Shown piece by piece: positions 36,741-46,221 of a stretch of 64,000 nucleotides of DNA. Below the pieces are notes generated by a model. The model was not told the DNA's origin. It did not search any database and saw only the letters and a list, made by a program, of their open reading frames with translations. Made by a program: the position numbers and the translations under genes. The first letter of the stretch is position 1. The number at the start of each line of letters is the position of its first letter. The DNA is from Candidatus Thalassospirochaeta sargassi (GTDB lineage Bacteria > Spirochaetota > Spirochaetia > UBA9216). The stretch lies in NCBI GenBank assembly GCA_028532855.1, contig JAQQAL010000010.1, positions 124,001 to 188,000 on the forward strand. The letters are read 5' to 3'.

Positions 36741-37667
36741 CTACTGGAAATCAGCCACATTTTCTTTTGTGATCAGGGTATGACCAACAATGATTTCAGA
36801 AGGAACATCTTCTCCGTTAGCAAGCTTTACAAGGGCATCCATTGCTGCTAAAGCCTGTGCCTCAGTGCTCTGAGATACAGTAGCTGAAAGACGGCCTTCT
36901 GCTACTGCTGCAAGAGCATCATCAGTTGCATCTACACCGAAAATCTTAATTTTGTCGAGCATCTTGGCATCTTCTACAGCCTTGAGTGCTCCCATGGCCA
37001 TACCGTCGTTATTAGCTACGATGGCTACAAGCTCAACACCGGTCTGCAGCCAGTTTTCTGCAAGTTTGAGTGCTTCATCTGTTCTCCAGTTTGCCGACTG
37101 TTCATAAACAACTTCAATGTCGGGATAGTCTTCAAGTATGTTGTAGTAACCTGTTGTTCGTCCTATCTGCCCGTCTGAGCCCAGGGGGCCAAGAAGAAAT
37201 GCAATCTTTCCCTTGCCGCCGATAGCTTCGACAACATATTTCATTTCGATCTCGCCGCCTTCAACATGCTCTACGCCTACAAAAGCGTCAGCTAGCTCCT
37301 GATTAGTAATCTTCTGATTGATTGTAACAATAGGAATACCGGCTTTGCTAGCTGCAGTTACAGCAGGTTTAATTCCATCTACTGATGCAGGTTCAATAAG
37401 TATACCAGCGTATCCCTGGTTAATAGCGGATTCAACCTGGCTTATCTGCTTTGAAACATCCTGGCCGCCGTCAAAAACTACAAGCTCTACGCCGAGATCC
37501 TCAGCTGCTGCCTTTACTGCATTTGAAAGTGTAATAGTGAATGAATTCGTCATATGACTCATCATCAATGCATACTTGTCTACTCCGTTTTCCTGCTGTC
37601 CGCCTGAAAATACCGCAGTGGACATGACCAGCATTATTGCCAGTACCATAAGAATCACTTTTCTCAT
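36741..37667 (-). CDS. Periplasmic sugar-binding protein (RbsB family)
   Basis: 308 residues; signal sequence MVLAIMLVMSTAVFSGGQQE without lipobox cysteine. Type I binding fold with ILIEPASVDGIKPAVTAASKAGIP, IVANNDGMAMGALKAVEDA and IFGVDATDDALAAVAEG. Last gene of the two-component/ABC operon, and the only binding protein for two permeases. AGGAGG precedes the ATG. Confidence 0.9.
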   Translation of the reverse strand: MRKVILMVLAIMLVMSTAVFSGGQQENGVDKYALMMSHMTNSFTITLSNAVKAAAEDLGVELVVFDGGQDVSKQISQVESAINQGYAGILIEPASVDGIKPAVTAASKAGIPIVTINQKITNQELADAFVGVEHVEGGEIEMKYVVEAIGGKGKIAFLLGPLGSDGQIGRTTGYYNILEDYPDIEVVYEQSANWRTDEALKLAENWLQTGVELVAIVANNDGMAMGALKAVEDAKMLDKIKIFGVDATDDALAAVAEGRLSATVSQSTEAQALAAMDALVKLANGEDVPSEIIVGHTLITKENVADFQ

Positions 37668-37725
37668 AACTAAACCTCCTGTATTATGAGTAAATGTTTA
37701 TATAAAACGGTTTACCGTACAACGG

Positions 37726-38688
37726 TTATGCCGTTCTTTCCTTGCTTTTTACATCAAGAAGCACTGCAACAATTATTATCGCGCCCTTGATGACTAATTG
37801 ATAATGCGAAGAAACATTCAAAATATCGAGTCCGTTTCCGATCACGGCTATAAGAAGAGCTCCAATTACTGTGCCATACCAGCGTCCGGAACCTCCCGAC
37901 ATACTTACCCCGCCAATAATTACTGCGGCAATTGCGTCGAGTTCATAAGACTGTCCGGCAGTAGGAATTCCTGAAACTGTACGGGACGCTAGAAGCAGTC
38001 CGGCAAATCCGGCAAAAAGTCCTGAAATCATGTAAACCATGATTCTTATTTTTTCAACTTTAATCCCTGAGAATGCAGCCGAGATTTCGTTTCCGCCGAT
38101 TGCATAAACCCTGCGGCCAAAAACAGCCTTAGTCAGAATGTACGCGCTGACTATCGTTATCACAATAAAGTAAACAACTAATAATGGAATGGTATCAAAG
38201 AGGAATGCTCCAGCTATATTCTCGAAGGCATCAGTAACACCGAAAACCGGTGCTCCTTTGCTGACTATAAGAGCTACTCCCCTAATCATTGTCATCGTGC
38301 CCAGCGTAACTATAAACGGCGGAATATTACCGTATGCGATTCCTACTCCGTTGAACCAGCCGATAAAAAGGCCAATTACCAGAGCTAGAATAATTGGAAC
38401 TATCAGGGGGTATTCTCCAGGATGGGCAAAGCTGGCCGCAACAACTCCCGTCAGCGCAACTATTGAGCCTACTGAAAGATCAATACCTCCGGAAATGATA
38501 ACAAACATCATTCCCATGGCAAGAATGCCATTAATAGAAGCCTGCTTGAAAATATTCATCAGATTCGCAGGCCGTGCAAAGGCATTAGGAGACAGGATCA
38601 TAAGTATTGCAAGAATTACTACGAAAACAATAACAATTCCAAGCTCGCGCATAAGCTGCACATTCATAATATTATTCAGTTTCTTCAT
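37726..38688 (-). CDS. Sugar ABC transporter permease (RbsC family)
   Basis: 320 residues from ATG 38688, which is preceded by GAGGAAAAG inside the ATPase gene (17-bp overlap); an upstream start at 38757 lacks support. Conserved FVIISGGIDLSVGSIVAL and YELDAIAAVIIGGVSMSGGSG blocks identify the CUT2 permease. Confidence 0.9.
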   Translation of the reverse strand: MKKLNNIMNVQLMRELGIVIVFVVILAILMILSPNAFARPANLMNIFKQASINGILAMGMMFVIISGGIDLSVGSIVALTGVVAASFAHPGEYPLIVPIILALVIGLFIGWFNGVGIAYGNIPPFIVTLGTMTMIRGVALIVSKGAPVFGVTDAFENIAGAFLFDTIPLLVVYFIVITIVSAYILTKAVFGRRVYAIGGNEISAAFSGIKVEKIRIMVYMISGLFAGFAGLLLASRTVSGIPTAGQSYELDAIAAVIIGGVSMSGGSGRWYGTVIGALLIAVIGNGLDILNVSSHYQLVIKGAIIIVAVLLDVKSKERTA

Positions 38689-40204
38689 CTTCTTTTCCTC
38701 TATTAAATTGAGACGCGTAATGCATAATTTTTTCCTGAGAAAAATCTTTACGTTCAAGTTCCCCGGTAATTCTGCCTTCCGCCATAACTAGTATTCTGTC
38801 CGCAACACCCATAACTTCCTGAATCTCCGAAGATATCATCAGAACCGATTTCCCCGCTTTCACAAGCTCTCCTATCAGCAGATAGATGTCCCGCTTTGCT
38901 CCGACATCTATTCCTCGGGTCGGTTCATCCATAATGATGATCTGAGGATCTGTAAGCAGCCATTTTGCAATAACTACCTTCTGCTGATTACCGCCGCTCA
39001 AAGATTGGACTTTATTCTTTTTTGAAGCAGCTTTTACGCCGAACTTGACAATGCTCTTATCTACAACCTCATCCTCTTTATGCCTGTTAATTACACCCCG
39101 TGGAAATAGCTTATCAAGAGAAACAATCGTTATGTTATCCTCTATTGAGGCGATAAGATTCAGGCCGGTCTGTTTCCGGTCTTCAGTAATTAGAGCGATT
39201 TTATTCTTAATTGCATCGCCTGTCTGCCTGATTTTTACATCCTGCCCATTTATGAAGAGGCTTCCTTCCGCACTTTTATGAACACCGAACAGTGCTTCGA
39301 CAAGTTCGCTTCTACCGGCTCCTACGAGGCCGGCTATGCCGAGGATTTCACCCCGTCTCAGGTTAAAATTGACATTCCTGACCTTTGGTTTAAAGCTGTA
39401 ATTATTTACCTCCATAACTACTTCACCAATCTCGGCTTCAGTTTTAGGAAATATCTCAGTAAGCTCACGTCCAACCATCAGTTTAATCAGCTTATCTTTA
39501 TTCAGATTTGAAGCGTTGTCGCTGGATACAAATTGACCGTCACGTAATACCGTAATTGAATCTGCAATACTGAAAATTTCTTCCATCTTATGAGAGATAT
39601 AGATAATGGCGACGCCGCTTTCCCGCAGCTTCCTTATTTGTTCAAAGAGTATATCAACCTCTTTTTCGGTAATAGCGGAGGTTGGTTCATCCATGATGAT
39701 GATTCGGGCTGATATGGAGATTGCTTTTATTATCTCTACAAGCTGAGACTGCGCGACACTCAAATCACGCATCAGGGCTGATGGTTGGATGTCGATTCCT
39801 ACAGCATCAAAAAGCTTCTGTGTTTCGTGCCTCATCTGCTTCTTATTGACTATGCTGAGGATTCCGCTTGTCCCTTTTTTTATTTCACGGCCAAGGAATA
39901 TATTCTCTGACACGTCCATATCAAGAACCGGGTTGAGCTCCTGATGAATCATTGAAATACCTTTTGCCATGGCTTCCTTGGGATTGCTGTTGACTATCTT
40001 AGCCCCATCAAGATAAATCTCGCCGCTGTCGGCTGAATGAACTCCCATCAGAATATTCATCAAGGTGGATTTACCTGCTCCATTCTCTCCCATTAAAGCA
40101 TGAACTTCACCAGGCTGAATCGAAAGCTGTACATCATTAAGAACCTTAACACTGGAGAAACTTTTATTGATATTTTTCATTTCAAGTATCGGAACTGACA
40201 CCAT
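38672..40204 (-). CDS. Sugar ABC transporter ATPase, two domains (RbsA family)
   Basis: 510 residues with both ATPase cassettes intact: GENGAGKST, LSVAQSQLVEIIKA and IIMDEPTSA in the first; GLVGAGRSE, LSGGNQQKVVIAK and IIMDEPTRGID in the second. It would power the permease and binding protein that follow. Compare the degenerate paralogue at 41254-42690. Confidence 0.92.
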   Translation of the reverse strand: MVSVPILEMKNINKSFSSVKVLNDVQLSIQPGEVHALMGENGAGKSTLMNILMGVHSADSGEIYLDGAKIVNSNPKEAMAKGISMIHQELNPVLDMDVSENIFLGREIKKGTSGILSIVNKKQMRHETQKLFDAVGIDIQPSALMRDLSVAQSQLVEIIKAISISARIIIMDEPTSAITEKEVDILFEQIRKLRESGVAIIYISHKMEEIFSIADSITVLRDGQFVSSDNASNLNKDKLIKLMVGRELTEIFPKTEAEIGEVVMEVNNYSFKPKVRNVNFNLRRGEILGIAGLVGAGRSELVEALFGVHKSAEGSLFINGQDVKIRQTGDAIKNKIALITEDRKQTGLNLIASIEDNITIVSLDKLFPRGVINRHKEDEVVDKSIVKFGVKAASKKNKVQSLSGGNQQKVVIAKWLLTDPQIIIMDEPTRGIDVGAKRDIYLLIGELVKAGKSVLMISSEIQEVMGVADRILVMAEGRITGELERKDFSQEKIMHYASQFNRGKEDEETE

Positions 40205-40294
40205 GAAACCCCTTTACGGCTTTATTGATGGTTATTCTAACAGCCCGCAAACGTTTTCGCAATGTGATAGATTATAGAATTATGATGACAGATT

Positions 40295-41257
40295 TTAGAT
40301 TTTTGATGGTTTAACCCTGTTCTGGCGAAGTGCACCATCCATGAACAAAGCGGTCAACAGGACAATGCCTTTGAATATATATCGGTAATATTCCCCGACA
40401 TTGAAAATTATCAGGGTATTTCCAAGGATTTCTATGATCAGAACACCTATGACAATATTAAGAATATGACCCCGTCCACCTCTGAATCCGATTCCTCCAA
40501 TTGCTGCAGCCGCGAGTAGATCCAGTTCAATAGATATTGTGGCAGTAGGCTGAGCAGACCCTACCTTCGAAAGAAGAAGAATTGCAGCAATTCCGTAAAA
40601 AAAACCCGAAAGACTGTAAACAATCATCTTTATCTGTCCTGCATTTATCCCGCTGTATTCAGCGGTTCGTTCATCCAGACCAATGGCATAGATATATTTC
40701 CCGAGATAAGTCTTTCTTAGGATATAGGATGCTATTAATATACATGCAAATAGAATCAGCAGTGGATAAGGGATGCCCAGTAATGTTTTTTTGTCAAATC
40801 TCAGGAGATTTTCTGGAATTCCATAAACAGGTCTTCCATTGTTAAAGACATTGGCTGTTCCCCTGTATATAACCGACAAGGCTGTTGTGATAATAAACGG
40901 ATGTATTCTAATTCTGGCACATAATGCTCCGTTCAGCAGACCTATCAGGCTTCCGAAGATAATTATAATAAATCCGGCGGCTGTAGCGGGAATCTGGAAA
41001 TCAGTTATCAATTTTGCAGCTGCCATTCCGAGCATGGCAACTATTGCCCCGATAGAGAGATCGATCCCTCCGCTGATTAGAACAATCCCCATTCCAATTG
41101 CCAGGATAGCCGTTATCGACGACTGTCTGCACAGGGTAATAAAGTTGCGAAATGAAATAAAATTCGGCATAAATATCTCAAGGAGGATCAATTCTACCGC
41201 CAGGATTATGAGAATTAATACAAGATTACTGTTGAATAAACGTTTTAGCTTTATCAT
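40295..41257 (-). CDS. Sugar ABC transporter permease (RbsC family), second copy
   Basis: 320 residues with VLISGGIDLSIGAIVAMLGM and IELDLLAAAAIGGIGFRGGRG, the RbsC-type blocks. The ATG overlaps the preceding ATPase stop in ATGA. Paired with the degenerate ATPase, so either it works with the intact ATPase downstream or it forms an unusual transporter. Confidence 0.88.
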   Translation of the reverse strand: MIKLKRLFNSNLVLILIILAVELILLEIFMPNFISFRNFITLCRQSSITAILAIGMGIVLISGGIDLSIGAIVAMLGMAAAKLITDFQIPATAAGFIIIIFGSLIGLLNGALCARIRIHPFIITTALSVIYRGTANVFNNGRPVYGIPENLLRFDKKTLLGIPYPLLILFACILIASYILRKTYLGKYIYAIGLDERTAEYSGINAGQIKMIVYSLSGFFYGIAAILLLSKVGSAQPTATISIELDLLAAAAIGGIGFRGGRGHILNIVIGVLIIEILGNTLIIFNVGEYYRYIFKGIVLLTALFMDGALRQNRVKPSKI

Positions 41258-42690
41258 ATTGCCGATCTCCTGATAATTCTGTCGCAGAAGCCGTCCAGCT
41301 CGGCATAGTCCGTTGAAATAAAGATAACACCGGTTCCAGGCTTTCTAAGCGATTCTATTCGTTGATAAACAGTTTTCCGGGTTAATAGATCAGCCCCGCG
41401 AACAGGATTTTCGAGAATGAAAATCTTAACTCCGCTTAGAATTCTCATATGCAGGGCCAGAATGAACTGGAGATCCTTTTCAATAAATTTGACCGGAATC
41501 GATAACTCCCTGTCGGGAAACCCTGTGCCATTGAGATACTTATTCACAATATATTTTTCAGCCGCCGACGGAATGTGGCCGGCAATTCCAGCTGATAGTC
41601 TGGCTGCGCACACAGCCAGATTCTCTCCGGCGGTCAATTCCATGAAAAAAAGTTTATCGAAGACCTTATCAGAGACCAGCCCTATACCCGCTCTGACAGC
41701 ATGATACTCCTCTGTTATATTCACCTTTTCACCATCAACTAATATCAATTTATCCACATCAGGGGATGCTCCGCTTAATACATCCATCAGGGTAGAGGAT
41801 GCATCCTGAACAGGGTCGTATATACCCAGAATTTCCGCGCTGTGTAGAACAAGATCTGTATCCTCTCCATCAACTGAAGATGATAAATCCCGTACCTCAA
41901 GCAGTCTGCGGCCAACCGCGGACTGTTCTTTCTTAATAGAAAACCTATCGGTGTATTTTCCTCCTATTATGAGGCTGGCTGCAAGCTTCGGATTATAATC
42001 AGCCTGATGAACAATACCCTGAAGTTTTCCGTTTCTGACAATGCCGGTTCTGTCAAAGGTTCTTAAAAACGGAGCGATTTTATTGTAAGTGATCACAAAA
42101 CCAAGGCCTTTACTCCTGAGTATGTTTATAAATTGAAAAAGTTCCCGCTGTTCTTTATCGCTGCAGAATTCGATAATTCTATCCAGGAGAATAAGCCGGG
42201 CCCCTTCAATATAAGCCTTCAAAACAGCTATCTCCCAATGAACGGCAGGCGACAGTTCGGATGCGGCTGTATCCGGGTTGAGCATTGGGAAAAACTCGGT
42301 TAGCGTCAATTCAACCAGCTTCTCCTTATTTCCCGGATTTTTAAACAAATCCCAGATATGGCGTTTGAATAAAATCGACATATTCTCTGAAATACTCAAG
42401 TTTCCGATTAACCTGTTTTCATTTTTAACAATAAATACACCATGTTTCTCTAGTAAAGGCTTCGAAATTTTCTGTCCATCAAAATCAAATCTAATACCGT
42501 CGAGAAAGATCTGTCCGCTTTTTGCGGTTATTTCTCCTGATAAAACCTCGGTCAATGTGCTTTTGCCAGAACCGTTGAGGCCTATCAAACCGAAGAGTTC
42601 TCCGCTGAAAACCTGCAGCCTGAATTTGTTTAAAGCGGCTTTAGCTGTATCATCTGTAGACAGGTTCCTGATTCGAAGCAGTTCTTTCAT
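41254..42690 (-). CDS. Degenerate RbsA-like ABC ATPase
   Basis: 478 residues arranged as two ATPase domains. Domain 1 keeps Walker A GLNGSGKST, but the signature is LSPAVHWEIAVLKA and Walker B reads LILLDRIIEF, with Arg-Ile-Ile in place of the catalytic Glu motif DEPT. Domain 2 has lost the P-loop (IYDPVQDASSTL), the LSGGQ signature and DEP (IFILENPVRGAD). RbsA proteins normally keep at least one competent site. It may act as a regulator or sensor subunit, or rely on the intact ATPase at 38672-40204. Confidence 0.8.
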   Translation of the reverse strand: MKELLRIRNLSTDDTAKAALNKFRLQVFSGELFGLIGLNGSGKSTLTEVLSGEITAKSGQIFLDGIRFDFDGQKISKPLLEKHGVFIVKNENRLIGNLSISENMSILFKRHIWDLFKNPGNKEKLVELTLTEFFPMLNPDTAASELSPAVHWEIAVLKAYIEGARLILLDRIIEFCSDKEQRELFQFINILRSKGLGFVITYNKIAPFLRTFDRTGIVRNGKLQGIVHQADYNPKLAASLIIGGKYTDRFSIKKEQSAVGRRLLEVRDLSSSVDGEDTDLVLHSAEILGIYDPVQDASSTLMDVLSGASPDVDKLILVDGEKVNITEEYHAVRAGIGLVSDKVFDKLFFMELTAGENLAVCAARLSAGIAGHIPSAAEKYIVNKYLNGTGFPDRELSIPVKFIEKDLQFILALHMRILSGVKIFILENPVRGADLLTRKTVYQRIESLRKPGTGVIFISTDYAELDGFCDRIIRRSAI

Positions 42691-42693
42691 CGC

Positions 42694-43734
42694 TTATTTC
42701 TCGTTTCTCGGGAGCAGTATTTCAATCATTGCACCGAAACCCTCTGTGCTGTACATGTGCAGACCGAATTCTTCTCCATACATCATTTTGATACGGCTGT
42801 TCACATTAGTTAGAGCAATACCCATTCCGGCGGTTTTACTTTTTTCGGTTTTTACAGTTTTCCAATCTCTAAAAGAACTATTCACCTTCTCCAGGATTTC
42901 CTCGGATGTTCCTATTCCGTCATCACTGATTTCTATCAGCAGCTGCTCATCGGTTAACCTAGTTCTGATAGAAACCAGTCCTTTTTCAAGTTTTGTTTCC
43001 AACCCATGATAGATTGAATTTTCGACGATAGGCTGAAGAGTCAATTTGGGAAGCCTGCAAGCGAGAGTTTCATCCTCATCATCCTCGATATCAATCCTAA
43101 GTTCAAATCTGTTGTTGAACCTGTATTGCTGAATTTTAAAGTAGCTTTTGATGTTTACAAGTTCACTCTCAAGGCATACCTCATTCTCCCAGTGACTGAC
43201 ACTATAGCGGAAGATCTTCGACAGAGCCTCAGTCATCTCTGCCAATTCAGTAACGCCTTCAGCCATCGCATGTCCGCGAATGCCATCAAGGACATTGTAT
43301 AAAAAATGCGGATTAATCTGGCTTTGCAGCGCCTTGAGCTCAGCTTCTTTTTTAAGGATATCAGCTGTGTATTCTCTATCAACAGATTCTTTAAGTAGAT
43401 GAACAAGCTCCTGGAAATTCATCGATAAGGCTGCGCCGTTCGATTCTATTTCAAGCGCTTGGAATAGATTATTGTCTCCCCTGGTTAGTAATTCAGTGGT
43501 TTCTTCTACTTTTTTCATGGGGGTGTAAACTCTATTAATTATCAAAAACAGATTTATAAGGTATGTTGCGGAAATAACACATAATAAAATGAGATTAATT
43601 CGTCCCTCTAAAATATTCATATTGTAAAGAATAAAAACTAACGGGATAGATGCAGTCAAAAAGACCATAAGTAATAAATAATTTTTTAAACCGCCGGCAA
43701 TAGATCGGCTGTTTTTTTTCCCGGTATCAACCAT
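42694..43734 (-). CDS. Sensor histidine kinase, LytS/YesM type
   Basis: 346 residues. Two N-terminal membrane segments (YLLLMVFLTASIPLVFILY and LILLCVISATYLINLFLII), a short HAMP-like linker, the His_kinase phospho-acceptor QSQINPHFLYNVLDGIR, and HATPase boxes LQPIVENSIYHG and DDGIG. There is almost no extracellular domain, so it may sense through the transporter. Its start overlaps the response regulator by 8 bp. Confidence 0.9.
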   Translation of the reverse strand: MVDTGKKNSRSIAGGLKNYLLLMVFLTASIPLVFILYNMNILEGRINLILLCVISATYLINLFLIINRVYTPMKKVEETTELLTRGDNNLFQALEIESNGAALSMNFQELVHLLKESVDREYTADILKKEAELKALQSQINPHFLYNVLDGIRGHAMAEGVTELAEMTEALSKIFRYSVSHWENEVCLESELVNIKSYFKIQQYRFNNRFELRIDIEDDEDETLACRLPKLTLQPIVENSIYHGLETKLEKGLVSIRTRLTDEQLLIEISDDGIGTSEEILEKVNSSFRDWKTVKTEKSKTAGMGIALTNVNSRIKMMYGEEFGLHMYSTEGFGAMIEILLPRNEK

Positions 43735-45349
43735 AGATTTTTCTATACATATTGGGTTTTATTCCGACTGTTCTTGAGAAAACCCTGCTGAAATAGCGAA
43801 CATCCTTATAACCCACCCTCTCACTGATTGCCATTATTGTGTCATTGCTGGAAACGAGCAGATTTTTTGCTGTATCAACGCGTTTCTGAAGGAGGTACTC
43901 TTTAAAATTTATACCCGTCTCTTTTTTAAATAAACTGCTGAAGTAGACTGGATTTAGCCCCGCCTCTTTCGCAACAATGTTGAGGTCTATATTTTCTGAA
44001 AAATGCTCATCGATATATTCTTTGGCAATCCTAATAGGTTTGTAGTCTTTAACACGCTTTGACGATAGCAGCGCTTTCATGGTTGCAGTATATAATTCCG
44101 CAAGCTGCGATGACAAGCGATCTATGCTGCCTGAGCTGGAAATGGCTCTCTCTGTATCAACAAGTAGAGCATCTGTATCAATATCATCTGCTGAGATTAT
44201 TTGGAACTGTTTTATAAAAGATTCAGCTGTAAATCTAAATAGTCTGAATACAGTCTCAGGATTCAGGATTTTGCGGGAGAATCCAGGGGGAATAACAGCG
44301 CTCAGGAAAATATTTTGAATATCGGACGCTGCCCCGGAATCAACTGCACTTTTTATCTTGTTTTCAAGATCTTTCATGTTAAAAAGTGGAAGTTCCTCAT
44401 CAGCTGAAGGTACCAACCGTTTCTCAAGAATTTTTCCGAAGCCCCTTAGAATTCGGTCTTTTCTCGCAAATTCCGCTTCATCGTAGCTTTGGTGCAGATG
44501 TTCGATTTTTGAAACAGCTTTACCGGGACATAGAGTTATTCTCCAATCCCCATATTCTGAAACCTTCTGAGTGGCCAATTCGTGAAGGTGTTCCAGATCC
44601 CTGAAAGAAAGTCCGCTGCTGCTTTTTACATTTAATATAAAAACCAGGCTGAAATCTCTGTATTCGCAAAGCATTTCGTATACATGTTCCGCAATATATG
44701 AAGACACTGCCGATTCAGTTTTCTGAAGAATAGTATCTACTGCTTTAACACTCTCTATTTCCTGGTCGGATTTACTATGGTCGACCTGAAAAATAATAAC
44801 CTGAAAATGATGGTTGTTAAAGAAAACCGAGTAACGATCTCCGAATAAGGGCAGATCAGCGGGATCTATTCGGAATCCCTTATCTGCAATTTCAGATGCT
44901 AGCTTCTTTTTCAAAATTTCCCGGGTTTGAATTAATTCTCTCTGAAGGTTGTTCTCCTGTTCATGCTTCTCTTTCTTTGCCTCTTTTTTTTCGATTACTT
45001 TTAAAATAATCTGCTCCAATTCATCTTTAGAAACAGGTTTCAGGAGATAATCCTCAGCACCGAATTTTAATGCTCTCTGAGCATACTCAAAATCTCTGTA
45101 TCCGCTTACAATAATAAAGCTGACATCCGGATCAATATCCCTGCTTTTCTCTATGAGTGTAATGCCGTCATAGCCCGGCATCCGGATATCGGTTATAACA
45201 ATATCGGGTTTGAGTTCTTTTATCAGACTGTATGCTTCTAAAGCGTTATATGCAGTTCCTGCTATCTCTATCCCGTACTTTTCCCATGGAAGAATATTCG
45301 CTATAAGCTGACACACTCTGTGTTCATCATCTGCTATTATCAGTTTCAA
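43727..45349 (-). CDS. AraC-type response regulator (YesN type)
   Basis: 540 residues: receiver domain with DDE acidic pocket, phospho-Asp in VITDIRMPGYDG and Lys in LLKPVSKDE; a long central region; C-terminal double helix-turn-helix of AraC type (IDLNIVAKEAGLNPVYFSSLFKK, then DVRYFSRVFSRTVG). First gene of the operon, so it likely autoregulates and controls the sugar transporter below. Confidence 0.92.
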   Translation of the reverse strand: MKLIIADDEHRVCQLIANILPWEKYGIEIAGTAYNALEAYSLIKELKPDIVITDIRMPGYDGITLIEKSRDIDPDVSFIIVSGYRDFEYAQRALKFGAEDYLLKPVSKDELEQIILKVIEKKEAKKEKHEQENNLQRELIQTREILKKKLASEIADKGFRIDPADLPLFGDRYSVFFNNHHFQVIIFQVDHSKSDQEIESVKAVDTILQKTESAVSSYIAEHVYEMLCEYRDFSLVFILNVKSSSGLSFRDLEHLHELATQKVSEYGDWRITLCPGKAVSKIEHLHQSYDEAEFARKDRILRGFGKILEKRLVPSADEELPLFNMKDLENKIKSAVDSGAASDIQNIFLSAVIPPGFSRKILNPETVFRLFRFTAESFIKQFQIISADDIDTDALLVDTERAISSSGSIDRLSSQLAELYTATMKALLSSKRVKDYKPIRIAKEYIDEHFSENIDLNIVAKEAGLNPVYFSSLFKKETGINFKEYLLQKRVDTAKNLLVSSNDTIMAISERVGYKDVRYFSRVFSRTVGIKPNMYRKIYG

Positions 45350-45453
45350 CAGAACTACCTCCGGAATATCACAGATTATATCATAGCTTTACACAATGGT
45401 AGTAATGATAATTATGTATTATTACTTCGCAAAAAATAAAACTTAAATGATTC

Positions 45454-46221
45454 TTATTGATATCCGTTCCAGCTTGCATACCCGAGATAAAGACCATTGA
45501 GATATGAGATAACGAATATTGTAAGAATAAGTAAAAGGTAGATAACAATAAATGCAATATCTTTCTTCAGCCAGGGTACTTTCCTGAAATAAGTTCTCTT
45601 TCCATTTATACAAAAGCCTCTTGCCTCCATGGCAAGGGAGATACTTTCACAGCGCCGGATATTTATCGCAAGAAGAGGGATTATCGCTTTAAATATATTG
45701 AGAGATTTTCCCTTCTTTATCCGATATGAAGCATCAAGACTAATTTTATCCCTTTTAATATCGGAAATAAGATTCATGGCAGACAGAAGTGCATAGGCTA
45801 TCCCCGGTGGAAATGATAATTGCTGCATAAGACTTAGAATCAGCTCCTGGGCAGGAGAGCTCATAGTAAACAGCAGCCCGGATAAAATGATTATAATGAC
45901 CCTCATTGCAAGCAGGCTCCCTATTCTTAGCCCGGTTGCTGAAAATTCAAATCCGAGAAAGACCTGAATATTATCTCCCGGCGGTCTCTGGCCCCATAGA
46001 CCATTCATCCATATAAGCGAGAGTGCAAACAGACTGAATGGAATAAGAACAGGAATCTGCTTTAGACTGAATCCCCTGAAAAAGATCCCGCTTAATATAA
46101 GAGTGGTTAAAAGTATCATGGAAGTATGAATGTTACTCGAAAGAAGGGCGGATATTAGAAATAATATATTTATAAGCAGCTTACCGGAAGGATTAAATTG
46201 ATTGAGTACAGGAGTTTTCAC
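45454..46221 (-). CDS. ykoC: ECF-type transporter membrane protein (YkoC-like)
   Basis: 255 residues with six hydrophobic helices and the coupling-helix sequence IRRCESISLAMEARGFCINGKRT characteristic of ECF T-subunits (CbiQ family). GTG start overlapping the ATPase stop by one base (TAGTG). With the linked ATPase, S-like protein and binding protein it builds a thiamine-precursor importer. Confidence 0.85.
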   Translation of the reverse strand: MKTPVLNQFNPSGKLLINILFLISALLSSNIHTSMILLTTLILSGIFFRGFSLKQIPVLIPFSLFALSLIWMNGLWGQRPPGDNIQVFLGFEFSATGLRIGSLLAMRVIIIILSGLLFTMSSPAQELILSLMQQLSFPPGIAYALLSAMNLISDIKRDKISLDASYRIKKGKSLNIFKAIIPLLAINIRRCESISLAMEARGFCINGKRTYFRKVPWLKKDIAFIVIYLLLILTIFVISYLNGLYLGYASWNGYQ

